The notes: generated by a model from the letters alone, not told the origin. A DNA stretch of 64,000 bases from Bettongia penicillata ogilbyi (GCA_023548195.1 JAJHZJ010000311.1:6111538-6175537), one strand, 5' to 3'; positions 10,736 through 22,632 are shown, numbered from the stretch's first letter. A program made the numbers and translations.

Positions 10736-12105
10736 ATCTGTTGAGTTTAACTGGAAAGTAAATTTGATCTTTTCTTGTGAAAAGATAACCATACTATAGG
10801 GAGACAGAATAGAACAGGTAGAATTACCTGTTTTTGCTTTATCATCTTTTAGGTGGTAGGTTTGGATAAAATTCTATGAATTCTGTAAATAGGGCTTTGA
10901 AAGTATGCCTGCTCATGCAGTTCAATGCAGCAAATGGATAATGATATATACCCAAAAGGCACAAAATTTGTTCACAGATATTAGCAATTCCAATCCCTTT
11001 GACTTTACATAGGAAAGCATCCTACTGCTAATTTTGAAAGCTCTCCCATCTTTAAGCCAAAAAGCAATTCAGGGTTGTTTCAGTGCCACTTAAAAATAAT
11101 TTACATGTATTTTCCTGGCCAAAAATGAAAAAAAATTACACCTCTGGCTCTAAAAGAAAGAAAGTAAAGGGGAATAGGAGACAGCAGGAAATAGCCAGAT
11201 GGAAGAATGCAAAAGCAAGGTGACTAAATGTCATAAACACATCTCCTGCCTGCCATGAAACTAAATGCAGAACTCCCAGCAGTTTAGAGAGGTCCTGCCC
11301 ATCCCAGCCAACTGGCAGAGAACTTGAAAGAAAGAAGTGGGAAGAAAAAGTCCAACGATGGAAAAAATAAAAGCCATTTTCCAACAAATGTAGTACAATT
11401 AGAAATGTAACCATAAAGATAGTGCTGCCATATTCCAAGTTTGCTCCCTCTCTGTAATGCAGATCCAATTTACTCAGCTCACAAGCTTGGGGATCATTTC
11501 GGTAACTGCCAGTGCTGCCAACTCCACCTGCAATATGAAAAGCCAAGTTGTGCATCTGGTTCCCATCTATTCCCCAACTAATACATGAAACACCATTTTT
11601 CATGCTCCAGAAAATACAAACACAGCTGAACTGATTCACTTCAGACCTTCAAAAATAATTCTACTGAGGATGAAAACAGATGAGACATTTCAACCCAAAG
11701 TATTTTGTGCTTTTGTGAAGGTTTTTTTAGGGTTTTTTCCCTCCTTTAGGGAGGGAAATGGTAAGGATAAAGAGTAGGGTACAGTTTTTAGCCAGATATT
11801 TAACAAAGTGTCATCTAACAGACAGGTACTATAATAAGTGCATTATGGGAGGGAGGAAGGTTTTGACTACATATATATTTACATGAGATATTCCTTTGGT
11901 GAGGTTATGCATATTGTCTCCTATCTGGATTGCTAGGGTGTAAGAGATAACTCTGACCAAGGGAACTATGCCTACAAGTACACTCTGTTCCCATGAGGCA
12001 GAAGGGAAGGAACCAAAGTTACAGGGATTTTCTTATAGTTATTATGAACACAGTTTAATGCTAGAGTTAAATGTTAAGGCAACTAGGTTAACAAGAAATA
12101 TCTCA
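10736..12105. other. Unique interval with the window's longest non-repeat reading frame (11136-11639, - strand)
   Basis: About 1.4 kb without recognised repeats. The - strand frame from 11639 to 11136 is 167 codons. Its C-terminal two thirds is phenylalanine- and leucine-rich because the template is T-rich, which suggests chance, and I recognise no domain. An exon-like segment inside it is listed separately. Confidence 0.4.
11474..11527 (-). other. Exon-like segment (speculative terminal exon, 17 codons)
   Basis: On the - strand a 'cttttcatattgcag' acceptor-like sequence precedes GTGGAGTTGGCAGC, which reads VELAALAVTEMIPKLVS followed by TGA. The composition is protein-like, but the segment is very short, no family is recognised and chance is likely. 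Confidence 0.1.
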
Positions 12106-12107
12106 AG

Positions 12108-12605
12108 TGTTAGAGTTCTTAATCGTTTTTGTGTCATGGACCCCCTCCAAAACTCTGATAAGGCCTATGAGTTCTTTCTTAGAATGTTTTTTAATGCATA
12201 AAATGAAATACATAGGAGTATCCCAAAAATATACTGAAATAACTATAAAAATATTTTAGAAATTAATTTATGACACCCATACATATAAAGCTATCTAGTA
12301 GGTCTCCCTAAAAACTACAGTAATTTCAAAGTCATGATAAGAGTGAATGATATTTCAAGATATCAGCAACAATTGTAAAGTGATATGAAAATACCTATGA
12401 TTTCTAATGGTGACAAATCACACAAGTACTACCAAACTTACTGTTGTTTGTGGCCTACATTCATAATTTTTAAAAATGCTCAGTTTCAGTTGGAAGTTAG
12501 TGAAAATAAAGATGTAGGTTTCTTTTCCCATTCAAGTTCATGTACTCTTTGAAATCCACGGACCCCTGGGTATCTGGGCATCCCAGGCTGAGAATCTCTG
12601 CTCTA
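12108..12605 (-). mobile_element. DNA-transposon-like element, family B, longer copy (opposite orientation)
   Basis: It begins 'gagttcttaatcgtttttgt' followed by 'catgga' and 'cccc', and ends with 'ggctgagaatctctg', matching inverted termini of the family at 8408 and 35753. The internal part is longer than in the other copies, so this may be nearer to a parental element, but I see no transposase frame. Confidence 0.6.
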
Positions 12606-13219
12606 GCATCTCCTAAAAGAATTGAAAGAACAGTGATTCCTCCATTTAAACAGCAATCACCAAGGGTAGAAACAAAATCCTGCTATGAGATAGAATGCAG
12701 AATAAGAAAAGATATCATTTAGTAGAAGCTGACCAGTCAGACTGAACCAACAGGAATTGAGGGATACTAGGTGAAAATAACTGCCCAAGGAAGCACAGGG
12801 AAAACTCAACTTGGATTGGAAGGTGAAATCTGAAGGAGCAAAAGACTGCAAGCTGAAAAGGACAGAAGACGCATCATTAATAAAAGTCCAAGAGAGTCAA
12901 GGAGTTAATAATAGAGCACCTATCTCTCTGCTTCAAAGGAGCTCCAGACTCCAGGCTGAGATGAATCACAGCCCCGCTACTGAAAGAACTTGCTGAGACA
13001 CTTGAAGAATTAGGACCGGTCATCTCTGAGAAATCATGACTCCTCAAGGTGAGGCAAATGGCAGTGCTCAAAACAGGAGCAAAAATAGATTCTGAAAACT
13101 ATTCCAGAAAAACTCTGGAATAGATAACGTTTGTGATGCATTTGAAGAGTCAAGATGAGTTAAATATGAAAGAGCCACGCCCAGTGAACCTTGCTTACTT
13201 TTTAAATAGGGTTATGGTC
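12606..13219. other. Unique interval
   Basis: No repeat or exon recognised. Four overlapping frames of 60-64 codons on both strands cancel one another as evidence. Confidence 0.45.
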
Positions 13220-13224
13220 TGATA

Positions 13225-13450
13225 TGAAGCAGTGTTGTTAAGAGAGATGGTCTTGAAATCAAGAAAAGCTGATTTGAAGTTCTCTCTCTATTGGTTTTGT
13301 GACCTTGGGCAAGTCATTTAACTTTTCTGTGCTTTAGGTAACTCTAAGACTATAAGTCTCAGAGAAGCTATCATCCTGCCATGGTAGGGGGAGTTTCTTT
13401 ACCTGGGAGTTCCCTATTCCAATGAAATCACAGGTTTAGTTCCTATTTCT
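13225..13450 (+). mobile_element. CORE-type SINE with the 'gggagttccctat' tail
   Basis: It carries a sense 'tgtgaccttgggcaagtcat' followed by a distinctive 3' part, 'gggagttccctattccaatg' near 13406. The same tail recurs at 25895 and, degraded, at 28510. This marks a marsupial CORE-SINE subfamily that I will not name more precisely. Confidence 0.75.
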
Positions 13451-13889
13451 ATGATCTGATAGATAAGAGAAATGTGGAAGATACACTTCAATTTCAGCAC
13501 ATGGCATTTCACAAAGTTTCTCATGAAATCCTTGTGAACAGAGAAATGAGGTCTGGAAGATAGTACACAAAAATGAACTTCAAACTAATTGGCCAACATA
13601 TGCAAAATATGTCTATGGAAAAAAATCTCTGGTGGTGTGCCATACTATTCTGTTCTTAGTCCTGTCCCATCCAATTTTTTTAGACACAATTTGTATAAAG
13701 AGAAAGATGGCATACTTTTTCAAAAATTCAAATGTCACCTGAGAAGTAAAGCTAATGTACTATATGACAGAAATGGATTCAAAGATCTTTAAGACCATCT
13801 TGGTAAGTTCTGGGGGAAAGGAATTAAATTAAACCATTACATTTACATATAACAAAGATTGACATGAAGTTATACATTCTGATTCTCCC
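13451..13889. other. Unique interval
   Basis: Nothing recognised. The 67-codon frame at 13589-13792 is unsupported. Confidence 0.4.
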
Positions 13890-14120
13890 AAATCAACTAG
13901 GTCAATATGGCACAGAGGGGAATAGCAGAAACCTCGCTATATATGAAAATGCAGGAGGACTTGCATTCAAAATCTGACATTTCCATTTACTACCTGCATG
14001 ACATTGGGCAAATCAATTCTCTTGGCCTGAGTTTTCTCACCTGTAAAATGAGAGAGTTGGATGGGAAGACCCCTAGGGTCTCTTTTTGCTCTAAGGTTCT
14101 GATTCTGTGACCTACTGGTG
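13890..14120 (+). mobile_element. MIR SINE
   Basis: 'gacattgggcaaatcaattc', 'gagttttctcacctgtaaaa' and 'gacccctagggtctc' give a sense MIR-type order. Confidence 0.75.
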
Positions 14121-14339
14121 AAAATACCCCCGAGTGTTTTATCTGATCACAAACTGAATATGAATCAAAGGAGTGGTATGTCTACCTAAAAAAAAAAAAA
14201 ATCCGTCCCATCTTAGGCTAGAATGAGTAATGAAAGTGTAGCATCCAGACCAGGGGATTTAGTTGTCACTCTACAATCAGGTCTGGTCAGAGAAAGTCTG
14301 AAGTATTATGACCAGTTGTGAATATAATATAATTAAAAA

Positions 14340-14700
14340 GATAGGGAACTTCTCTCCACCAATAATGCTCCCATATTAGTTCAAATACCTGTCACCTCTC
14401 TCCTGGACCATTGCAAATTACCCTCAAATTGGTTTTTAATCTAGCTTTCTCCTGGCTACCAAAATAATTTTCCTAACATGCTAATATGACCATAGTTGAC
14501 CCTTTCTCAAAAACCTTTGGTGCACATGGGAAAACAAACACACTTCATAGTCTGGCTTTTCTGGGTCTCCACAATATGACTCTAACCTACTTTGCTCAGT
14601 CTTGTTTCACATTATTTGTTTTTCTTTTTTTGAGAGTATTTATGCCCCCAATGCCTGGAATACAGCAAGTGTTTAATAAATTCCTGTTGTCTGTCTGCCT
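14340..14700 (+). mobile_element. L2 3' portion
   Basis: 'cctggaccattgcaaatta' near 14403, then 'ccctttctcaaaaacctttg' near 14500, then 'tggaatacagcaagtgttta' and 'ataaattcctgttgtctg' mark an L2 from the late ORF to its 3' end. An internal segment is shortened. Confidence 0.78.
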
Positions 14701-14849
14701 GCCTATGTTTTCATCAAACTGGGCTAGCCTTGGCTTGAACCCTGGATGCCACCTCCTTCCTCCTTTTGTTTGCACAGACCACCCCTCATATCTCCAATGA
14801 ATGCTTTACTCATCTCAACCTAAGGAAAAGAATTCTTATTTTGCTAAGC

Positions 14850-15075
14850 AGTTAGGTGGAGCACTAGACCTAGAGTCACAAGGATCTGAGTTCAAATCCA
14901 GCCTCAGACACTTACTAGCTTTATGACCCTGGGCAAGTCATTTAACCTCTTAACTTGTCTCAGTTTCCTCAACCTTAAAATGGGGGTAATAACAGCACCT
15001 ACCTCACAAGGTTGTTGTGTTTATAAAGTGCCAAGTTACATATGAAACACTATATAAATGCTCATTTCCTTTCCC
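14850..15075 (+). mobile_element. MIR/CORE-type SINE, well preserved
   Basis: All landmarks are in order: 'gcagttaggtggagcactag' (head), 'gagttcaaatccagcctcag' (B-box), 'accctgggcaagtcatttaa', 'cagtttcctcaacc', 'cctacctcacaaggttgttg' and 'actatataaatgct'. It is one of the best-preserved SINEs in the window. Confidence 0.9.
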
Positions 15076-15527
15076 TCACTTTTGGACTGAAGATCAGGTG
15101 CCACCTTCTCCTGGTTCTCTCTTTCCTTGTTCTCATTCCTAGAACACTATAAATGGAACTCCACTATGATCTATATCACTAATACTATTATTTATACTAT
15201 ACTATTATAAACATCTGCAGTAAAGTAGTTATTGTTGTAATCAAGATGCTACCCTGAGAACATGTTGTTGCTGATAACTTAATACAAGCAGGGCTGCTCA
15301 AAACAAGGGGTGAAGCTAGGTTTCCAAGGTATAGCCAGCTGTTAAAACAAAGAACCTAACATGCACTGAAATGTACCTCACTCCTTACCTCCATCTCTTG
15401 GAATCCTTTACTAGGCAAGTAACTCATAGACTGAGATTTCTAATTTATTTCTAAATACAATCCTCACAACAGACAACTTGTTTTCATAGTAGATTGTTAT
15501 CAATCATTCAACACGTGTCAATGAAAA

Positions 15528-15750
15528 AAGATGGTGAAATTGGAAAGGCCATGTGTCCTGGGACTCCATGTTTTGAGTCCCAGCTCTGACACTAACGGGA
15601 TGACTGTGCTGTTATCCCCCCTCTGTCTTAGTTTCTTCATTTGTAAAATAAGAATAATTATAACCTGTACTATCTATTTTATAGGATTGTTGTGGGAAAG
15701 CCCTTTATGAATTTTAAAGGACTACATAAATGTGAGCTATTATTATATAG
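15528..15750 (+). mobile_element. MIR SINE
   Basis: 'agtcccagctctgacactaa', 'tagtttcttcatttgtaaaa', 'aggattgttgtgggaaag' and 'ctacataaatgtgagctatt' are sense MIR landmarks. Confidence 0.82.
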
Positions 15751-17840
15751 TCTGCTTCCCTCCCCTTAAACCAATACATAAAAGCTACTCTCCTTTTCTT
15801 CCCCAATCCCTAAATGCTTAGCATCTTCTTAAACATCTGCTTCACCAAGGATGACATTCAAAGACATGTTTTTATAGCTATTACTCAAAACCTCTCTGTC
15901 TGTTGTATGTCATCTCAGACATGTTCATATTTTCAGCACACAAAAAAGGTCTGCTTTTCCTGAAACTTGAAACACCTTGCATGAGAAAGAGATCTGAGTT
16001 TAAATGTAAAAGAGCCAGCAGATACCTATGTTTAAATTATTAAAAACAGAAAGGGAAGGGGTTTTATAGACCAGAAAGCAATGAAATGAAGAAAAAGATA
16101 CCAAGCCTACCCAAAAGGTGATAAAATATTTTATTTGCTTCTTGGTTGTGAAAAAGAAAATAAATCAGAGAAAATACTATCAGAATGCCTTAAGGTTGAA
16201 GGCACCATCTTTCTTATTGGGCTCGGCCATGACCAGGATTAAAGACCTGGTGTGTTTCCCCTGCATTTGTTATCGTGCAGCCCATATATTTCAATCCAGA
16301 AATCACGGACCTCATAAAAATGAAGTCAGTCAAAGGGCATCTCTTACGGTGCTCTGTGTATAGCACTACCTTCCCTTGGATTAGGGCAGCCCAGAACAAA
16401 TGCCCCTTGCCCTGAAAAGGTTTGCAATCTAAAAATCTGCCTCCAGGATATGATTATCAGTTCAGAAAAAGCAGCAGAGCTGAGGCTCAGGAGTGAGAGG
16501 CACAGGACCTGGAAGGGCACTGACATGGAGACTTCCAAAGATTTGTGTACTTCAGCTCTGAGGAACGACTGGATTTTCTTGGTATTCTCCTTCATACTAA
16601 CTCTGCTAACACAGAATAAATAAATAAAAAGAAAGAGAAAAGTTTTCCCACCATGAAACAGACAAGCAAGCCATCATGGTCTCAACTCTACAGGAACTTA
16701 AGCCATCATGGTCTCAACTCTACAGGAACTTAAGCCATCATGGTCTCAACTCTACAGGAACTTCCTTCTGTCTCTTTCTGTTCTCTTGGTCTCTCTACTC
16801 AGGGCACAAAGCTAAGCATCTCCCAGATATATCTTGTGTGTTTGTGTCCACAACAAAGAGCCACCAGGGACCTCAGAACTTAGAACATTAACAGAAAATC
16901 AGTCAGTAGCAATTTGGGTCATAGGTTCCCACTATTGTTACACAAGCAATGTGATCCTCTAAGACTACTCCCTTTCCCTAAGGGAAGAATCCTGTCATTA
17001 GTGAGAGAATCTGCTGTGTAGGCTGCAGAAAACTTGGGACTTGTACATCTATTCATTTCCTATGCATGTACTCATTATGAAACTAATCATTTTGCATATA
17101 AGGTTTACTAGATATACATATTGAAACACACCCCCCCCAAAATCTTCCTATCCATAAAGAAAGGGGAGCAGACAGTACATATCGTTGATTGTGCAGTGAA
17201 GGGGGATTGGTCTATCCCTTCCTCTCCTCCCTCTCAGCTGATGTAATTACAGAAAATAAGGGGGACGATAAGAGAAAACAATAGGTACTAGGCAACAGAT
17301 AACAACAGGTGTAAGGGTTAATATTTAACAACTAGCTCTCTGGAAATTGAAAAACATCCTCTTAAGTTTAATCTGCAATATCCTTATTTTCTTCATCACT
17401 TTCTTAAATCTATATAATAAAAGCAAACTATATCAAGCCCTGATTTATAGCGTTTGCTAATTCCTAAGGTATAAATGTCCACACTGAAAATTCTAACAAT
17501 TAGATGATTATATATTAGCATGAGGTACAAAGGCTTGCTTTGTCATCTCTTTATGAAATACAATGTTCTTTCAATAGAATTAGAAGGGCTATTGGCCATT
17601 GGTTAGCAAAAGACTGGTCATTCCCTACCGGCCTTAATGAAAACTAAGCCTGCCAGCCTAAAAGAGCATTTGGCACAGGAATTCAATGCTGCCCCTGAGC
17701 CTTTACCAGCTCATCCCTTCCTTCCCTCCCTCATAGGTTACAGGAATCTTTCAATGGAGCTACTCACCTAGCAGGAGAGGGATGCAAGAAGCAGCTTCAA
17801 AGAGTGTGATCTATGGTCACAAAGAGTCAAAATTCAAAAA
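15751..17840. other. Unique interval, about 2.1 kb
   Basis: One of the longest repeat-poor stretches. It contains a perfect 32-bp tandem repeat (listed separately) and a short C tract near 17133. The frames at 16118-16595 on both strands lack exon signals. Confidence 0.5.
16670..16763 (+). repeat. 32-bp tandem repeat, 2.9 perfect copies
   Basis: Units begin at 16670, 16702 and 16734, each starting 'gccatcatggtctcaactct', and are identical over their full length. The third stops two bases short. The perfect identity suggests a recent slippage or unequal-exchange event. Unit length is not a multiple of three, so this is not a coding repeat. Confidence 0.97.
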
Positions 17841-17844
17841 ATAA

Positions 17845-18310
17845 CTAGCTCTGGCTGTTGAGACCTAAGATGGGGAGAGGTTGAACCCAGGGAATGCAGC
17901 TGAACAACCTGCCCCAGAAGAGATGCTGCACCCAGGGGAAAGCAGCATGGGAGCACCCTGAGAGGAGAAAGGGCATAGGGGCCCTACAGGGTGAAGGTGT
18001 GAATTGCTCGGGCGACACATGCCCTTTATATGTCTGCCTCACTTGCAGTTTGTGCTGATTCTTCCCAAAGATGCTCTGTATATTTGTGAAAGAGCATGCC
18101 CCAGCCTAGGTTGGGTGCAGCGAGGAGGGTGGAGAGAGAGAAAGATATTTTATAGACAATATTCTTGCCAGATCCATTTTAGTAAATGCCTTTGCTTTGA
18201 GTCAGTTATGTTCACTAACTCACTATTAAAGGTAAGCTCACCAGTGGGGGCTAGTGTGGACTTCAGCATGGAAACTCCAGCATGAGAATAGTTGCTCCTA
18301 TGGGAAACCA
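17845..18310 (+). mobile_element. Possible solo LTR (low confidence)
   Basis: GC-richer sequence with a purine-rich leader leads to 'agtaaatgcctttgctttga' (about 18180-18199), an arrangement like the polyadenylation region of an LTR. The 'ggtaagctcaccagtggggg' end follows. I could not define TG...CA termini or a target duplication, and no retroviral gene sequence is adjacent. It could equally be unique DNA. Confidence 0.28.
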
Positions 18311-18506
18311 GTCTCCAAAATTGTTATTGTCAAATTGAAGAGGTAGCCAGGAAGGGGTGCTACAATTACATCTAAGCCAAAACCTTCCACTGAAGGTTCC
18401 AGATGAGCAGAAATGAGAAGGTTAAGGGAAACGCTGTAGAGATAGAGATGACTAAGAGATTTCATTATTATATTATTTTGGCTTAAGTGTGTTCCTCTTA
18501 GTTTCT

Positions 18507-20550
18507 GGAATTAAAACTTCTCAAATGTGAGAAGTTTTATATTTACGAGAAGTTATATGTTTATGAATATGAAGTGGAAGTGATGAATAGATTTAAGAGA
18601 TTAGATCTGGCTGATAGAGTGCTGAAGAACTATGAACAGAGGTTTGCAATATTGTACAGGAGGCAGCAACAAAAAACATTCCAAAGAAGAGCAAGAAAGT
18701 AAAATGGCTGTCTGATGAGATTTTACAAATAGTAAGGAAAGAAAGAAGGTGAAAGGCAAAGGAGAAAAGGAAAAGTAGACCCACCTGAATGCAGAATTCC
18801 AGAGAATAGCAAGAAGAGATAAGGTTTTCTTAAATAAGTGATGTAAAAAATAGAAGAAAATAACAGAATGGGAAAAACAAGAGATCTCTTTAAGAAAATT
18901 AGAGATAGTAAGGGAATGTTTCATGTAAAAATGGGTGTAATAAAAGACAAGAATGGCAGAGACTTAAGAGAAGTAGAATAGATTAAGAAAAGGAGATAAG
19001 AATATGCAGAAGAGCTATACAAGAAATATCTTAATGTCACCAATAACCATGATGATATGATTCCTGATCTACAGTTAGACATCCTGGAGAAAGAAATCAA
19101 GTGGGAAGCAATGCTAACAATAAGATTAGTGGAGATGATGGAATTCCAGCTGAGCTATTTAAATCCTCAAATCCTAAAAGATGATGCTCTAAAAGTGCTG
19201 CACTCAATAGCCCAGCAAAATTTGGTAAATCCAACAGTGGCCAATAGATTGGAAAAGATCAGTTATATCCCAATCCTAAAGAAGTGCAATGCCAAGGAAT
19301 ATTCACATTATTGAATAATTACACTTATTTCACATGCCAGCAAGGTTTTGCTTAAGAGTCTGCAAGCTAGGTTTCAGCAGTACATGAATGGAGAATTATT
19401 AGATGTGCAGGTTGATTTTTGACGAGTCAGAGGAACTAGAGACCAAATTGCCAACATTCGCTGGATCCCAGAGAAAGCAAGAAAACTCCATAAAAATATC
19501 TACTTCTACTTCATTGACTACACTAAAGCCTTTCACTGTGTGGATCACAATAAAATGGGTCAAGTTCTCAAAGAGATGAGAGTATTTGTCTCCTGAGTAA
19601 CCTTGCATGTGGATCAAGAAGTAACAGGTAGAAGAACCAAACATGGAAAAACTGATTGGTTTAAGACTAGGAAAGAAGTATGACAAGGATATATATTGTT
19701 ACCTTATTTATTCAGGTTATATGCAGAGGGCATCATGCAAAATGCCATGCGAGATAAATAAAAATCTGGAATTAATGTTGCTGGGGGAAATAACATTCTC
19801 AGATATACAGATGATAGCACTCTGATGGCAGAAAGTGAAGAAGAATTAAGAAGCCTCTTGAAAAGGGTAAAAGAGGAAAACATAAAAATGGCTTGAAGAT
19901 TAATATAAAAAAAAAAATGAAGACTTTGGCAAGTGGTCCCATCATTGCCTGGCAAAGACAGGGAGAAGAAATAGAAGCAATGTCAGATTTTATAATCCTG
20001 GGCTCAAAGATCACTGCAGATGGAGACTAAAGATGGCAAATCTGAACAGCATACTGAAAAGCAGAGACATCACCTTGCTGACAAAGGTCCATATGGTCAG
20101 AGCTATGATTTTTCCAGTAACAATGCATGGCTGTGAGAGCTGCACCATAAGGAAAGCTGAGCTCCAAAGGATTGATATTTGTGAATTGTGGTGATGGAGA
20201 AGACTTTGAGATTCCCATGGACAGCAAGGAGATCAAATCAGTCCATACTTAAAGAAATTCATTCAGGCTATTCACTAGAAGGTCAAATACTGAAGCTGAA
20301 GTTTAAATACTTTGACCACATAATGAGAAGACAGGACTCATTGGGAAAGACCCTAATGTAGGGAAGGATGGAACGCAAAAGGAAAAGGAATGACAGAGGA
20401 TGAAATGGATAGATAGTGTCATGGAAACAATGAACATGAACATGTACAGACTTCAAGAGAGAGTGAAGGATCACGAAAAATCAGATGCAGCTGAACAACT
20501 GAATATCAACGAGTGCTCCTTTTGTTTTTTGGAATTAAAACTTCTCAAAT
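18507..20550 (+). mobile_element. BovB-like RTE element, dead (element about 18527-20530) with 20-bp flanking direct repeat
   Basis: This non-LTR element is 5'-truncated. Reverse-transcriptase landmarks occur in order: FIDYTKAFHCVDH near 19511-19549, a YAD-type catalytic box reading YTDD at 19804-19815 (the usual second residue is Ala) followed by STLMAESEEELRSL, then the C-terminal region and a degraded RTE 3' end near 20510. Many stops and frameshifts make it non-functional. A segment after 20020 is deleted relative to the second RTE at 47640. The repeat 'ggaattaaaacttctcaaat' occurs at 18507-18526 and again at 20531-20550 with no mismatch, which I read as the target duplication. Confidence 0.88.
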
Positions 20551-20750
20551 ATTCAACTCTAGCTGAAGTATTTCTTGCCATTTAATAAAATGTATGATGC
20601 GTTCAGATTGATTACATATTTGGATTTTTGTTCGGCCCAGTAGTATATCCAATTTGGCCTTATCCAGTTACGCTAACACAAGATATCATATCCAGTTATG
20701 ATAATACAAGATGGAAAATAGCAGTAGTAATATCAGAAATTTTCTATATA

Positions 20751-20840
20751 CATAAACTCCTATTTTTGACTTTTAAAGCTCTTCATAACCTGGTCCCTTC
20801 CTACCTTTTCAAGTCTCTACACACTTTAGGACCAGCACAC
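20751..20840 (+). mobile_element. L2 fragment
   Basis: 'aaagctcttcataacctggt' is the sense L2 segment near the end of the reverse-transcriptase ORF. The fragment is short. Confidence 0.6.
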
Positions 20841-20841
20841 T

Positions 20842-20952
20842 AGGTTAATTGACTTACTCAGGGTCATGCAGCTAGTATCTGAGGTAGATCAGAACTCAGG
20901 TCTTTCTGACTTCAGGTGCAACACTCTATCCACTATACCACATAGGTGCACT
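20842..20952 (-). mobile_element. MIR/CORE-type SINE, antisense 5' half
   Basis: 'tactcagggtcatgcagcta', 'agaactcaggtctttctgac' and 'actctatccactataccaca' are the antisense head of the SINE. Confidence 0.82.
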
Positions 20953-21117
20953 AATATAGTTTAACAGCTATGGCTATACTTTATAATGCAATTCAGCACA
21001 GGAAGTCTTCTTTGCCATACAGCAAGCCACACTAATTATTCAGAAGTTCTTGGACCAATTTCACTTAATTTTATCTATATGCCAAGTAGGAAGGGAGAGC
21101 AGGTAAAAATTCATACA

Positions 21118-21215
21118 CTAGAACCATACGTAGCTTAGAGCTGGAAGGACCTTAGAGACTGTCTCACCTAATCTTCTCTTTTAAAACACAAAAACTGAAC
21201 TTCTTAAAGCACTGA
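21118..21215 (-). mobile_element. MIR-like fragment, antisense
   Basis: 'agctggaaggaccttagaga' followed by degraded 'ttttaaaacacaaaaactga' resembles the antisense of a MIR tail. Weakly supported. Confidence 0.45.
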
Positions 21216-21644
21216 TACCTTCCTCAACATTGGGAAGGCAAAATTGCATTCAAAAATATATTCACAGAAAAATGGCCAAACCAAAATCCTGACTTTTAAT
21301 AGTTATCTGCTGGTGAAAGAGATCAACTTTCATCTAATGTGAAGAAGAAGAGATGATTTGGAGGAATTTTAATGATAGGGTACGTAATCTCTCCCTGGAA
21401 GTTACTGGTTGGGAGGAGAACAGTTGTTCATCACCTGATGAAACAGGTTTCTCTGACTAGCAGAAGGCAAAACAAATAAATCAATGTTATTTTCCATCTT
21501 AACATCTCCAAACCCTATATTTAAAGTTGTATGTAGACTTCCAGTTCAAAGAAGATAGAGACAGAGGTAGCTCTACATTTTGGATATAGTGATAAAAGAG
21601 ATAGTCTGAGGTTAAGCACAAGAAAAAGAGAGAATGTTAAAAAA

Positions 21645-21905
21645 AAATAATAATATTAGCTAGCATTTTATGTAGTGCTTTAAGGTCTGCAAAGTGCTTT
21701 ACAAATATTGTCGCATCCACACAACAACAAGAGATAAGGGCTATTATTATTATGTCCATTTCACAGATGAAGAAATGGAGACAGGCAAAGGCTAATGGTC
21801 TTGCTCTGGGTCTGATAGCTAGTTAGTGTCTGAGGCCACATTTGAACTCAGGTCTTCCTGATTCCAGGCCCAGAGCTCCACCTATCTACCAAATCTCCAC
21901 CTAGG
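21645..21905 (-). mobile_element. MIR/CORE-type SINE, antisense, near full length
   Basis: In order: 'tagctagcattttatgtagt', 'ctgcaaagtgctttacaaat', 'cacagatgaagaaatggaga', 'aactcaggtcttcctgattc' and 'ccacctatctacc'. Essentially complete. Confidence 0.88.
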
Positions 21906-22335
21906 TACCACTTAGCCTCCAAATATTCTTGTAAATTAAGAAGAAAATTTTACAGTAGAACTATTTGATTCAAGGTTGTGTTACACCACAATGAGAGTTC
22001 AATAAATATTGAATAAAAAGGTTCTTTTCTTTCAATTTTGATGTGCTATTTCACTTACTTTGGGTGTCCCTTGTGTAATCCAGCATCTCAGACCCAATGG
22101 GGTAAATAAATATTATTGACTAATGTAGATAATAACTGTGAAAGATAATGGTACGTGTTAAGGTCATGGGAACTGAGATCATTCATTCTTCATCTGAATC
22201 AATACCAACGTTAGAAATAAAAAAGATTTGTTTCATAGATTTTTTTCACTTCAAAATCCATTTTTTAAGGATGTCTTTCCTGAGTAATCTCCTTTCATTC
22301 TCCATCTCCAACACTCTAATCTCATCTTGGACATA
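21906..22335. other. Unique interval
   Basis: No repeat or exon recognised. Confidence 0.4.
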
Positions 22336-22339
22336 AAGG

Positions 22340-22632
22340 GATCTGTGCCTGAAATGGACTCCTTCTCTGGGCTCTGTGGAAACCCTTCCCCTTCAAGGTC
22401 CAACATGTGACCTCCCACAAGAAGAGTTTTTTCCTATCCTCAAAATTTCTCTGGGCACTTTGTCTAGACTTTCTCCCACCTTTACCAAACCTTCTTTTGA
22501 ATTGTTATTTATATAAATGAGATTCTCTCCTTCACTGAATTGTAAACTTACTGAGGGTAGGGCCTGTCACATCTCTCTATAAATGCCCAGGGCCACATAT
22601 TTAATAAAAGTTTGTGGTATTGAACATATGCA
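22340..22632 (+). mobile_element. L2 3' end
   Basis: 'ccccttcaaggtccaacatg' followed by 'tgacctccc', then 'attgtaaacttactgagggt' and the terminal 'tttaataaaagtttgtggta' fit L2 in the sense orientation. The AATAAA is element-derived. Confidence 0.8.

Noticed and set aside
11136..11639. A 167-codon membrane protein gene
   Set aside because: The hydrophobicity follows from T-rich DNA, there is no known domain, and no promoter or splice support for the full frame.
14850..15075. A tRNA gene
   Set aside because: A/B-box-like sequences belong to a SINE. No cloverleaf with acceptor stem is formed.
16670..16763. A CRISPR array
   Set aside because: The 32-bp units are directly adjacent without spacers, and the genome is vertebrate.
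19057..19686. Reading frames in the RTE as host genes
   Set aside because: The reverse-transcriptase motifs and 3' end identify a mobile element with broken frames.
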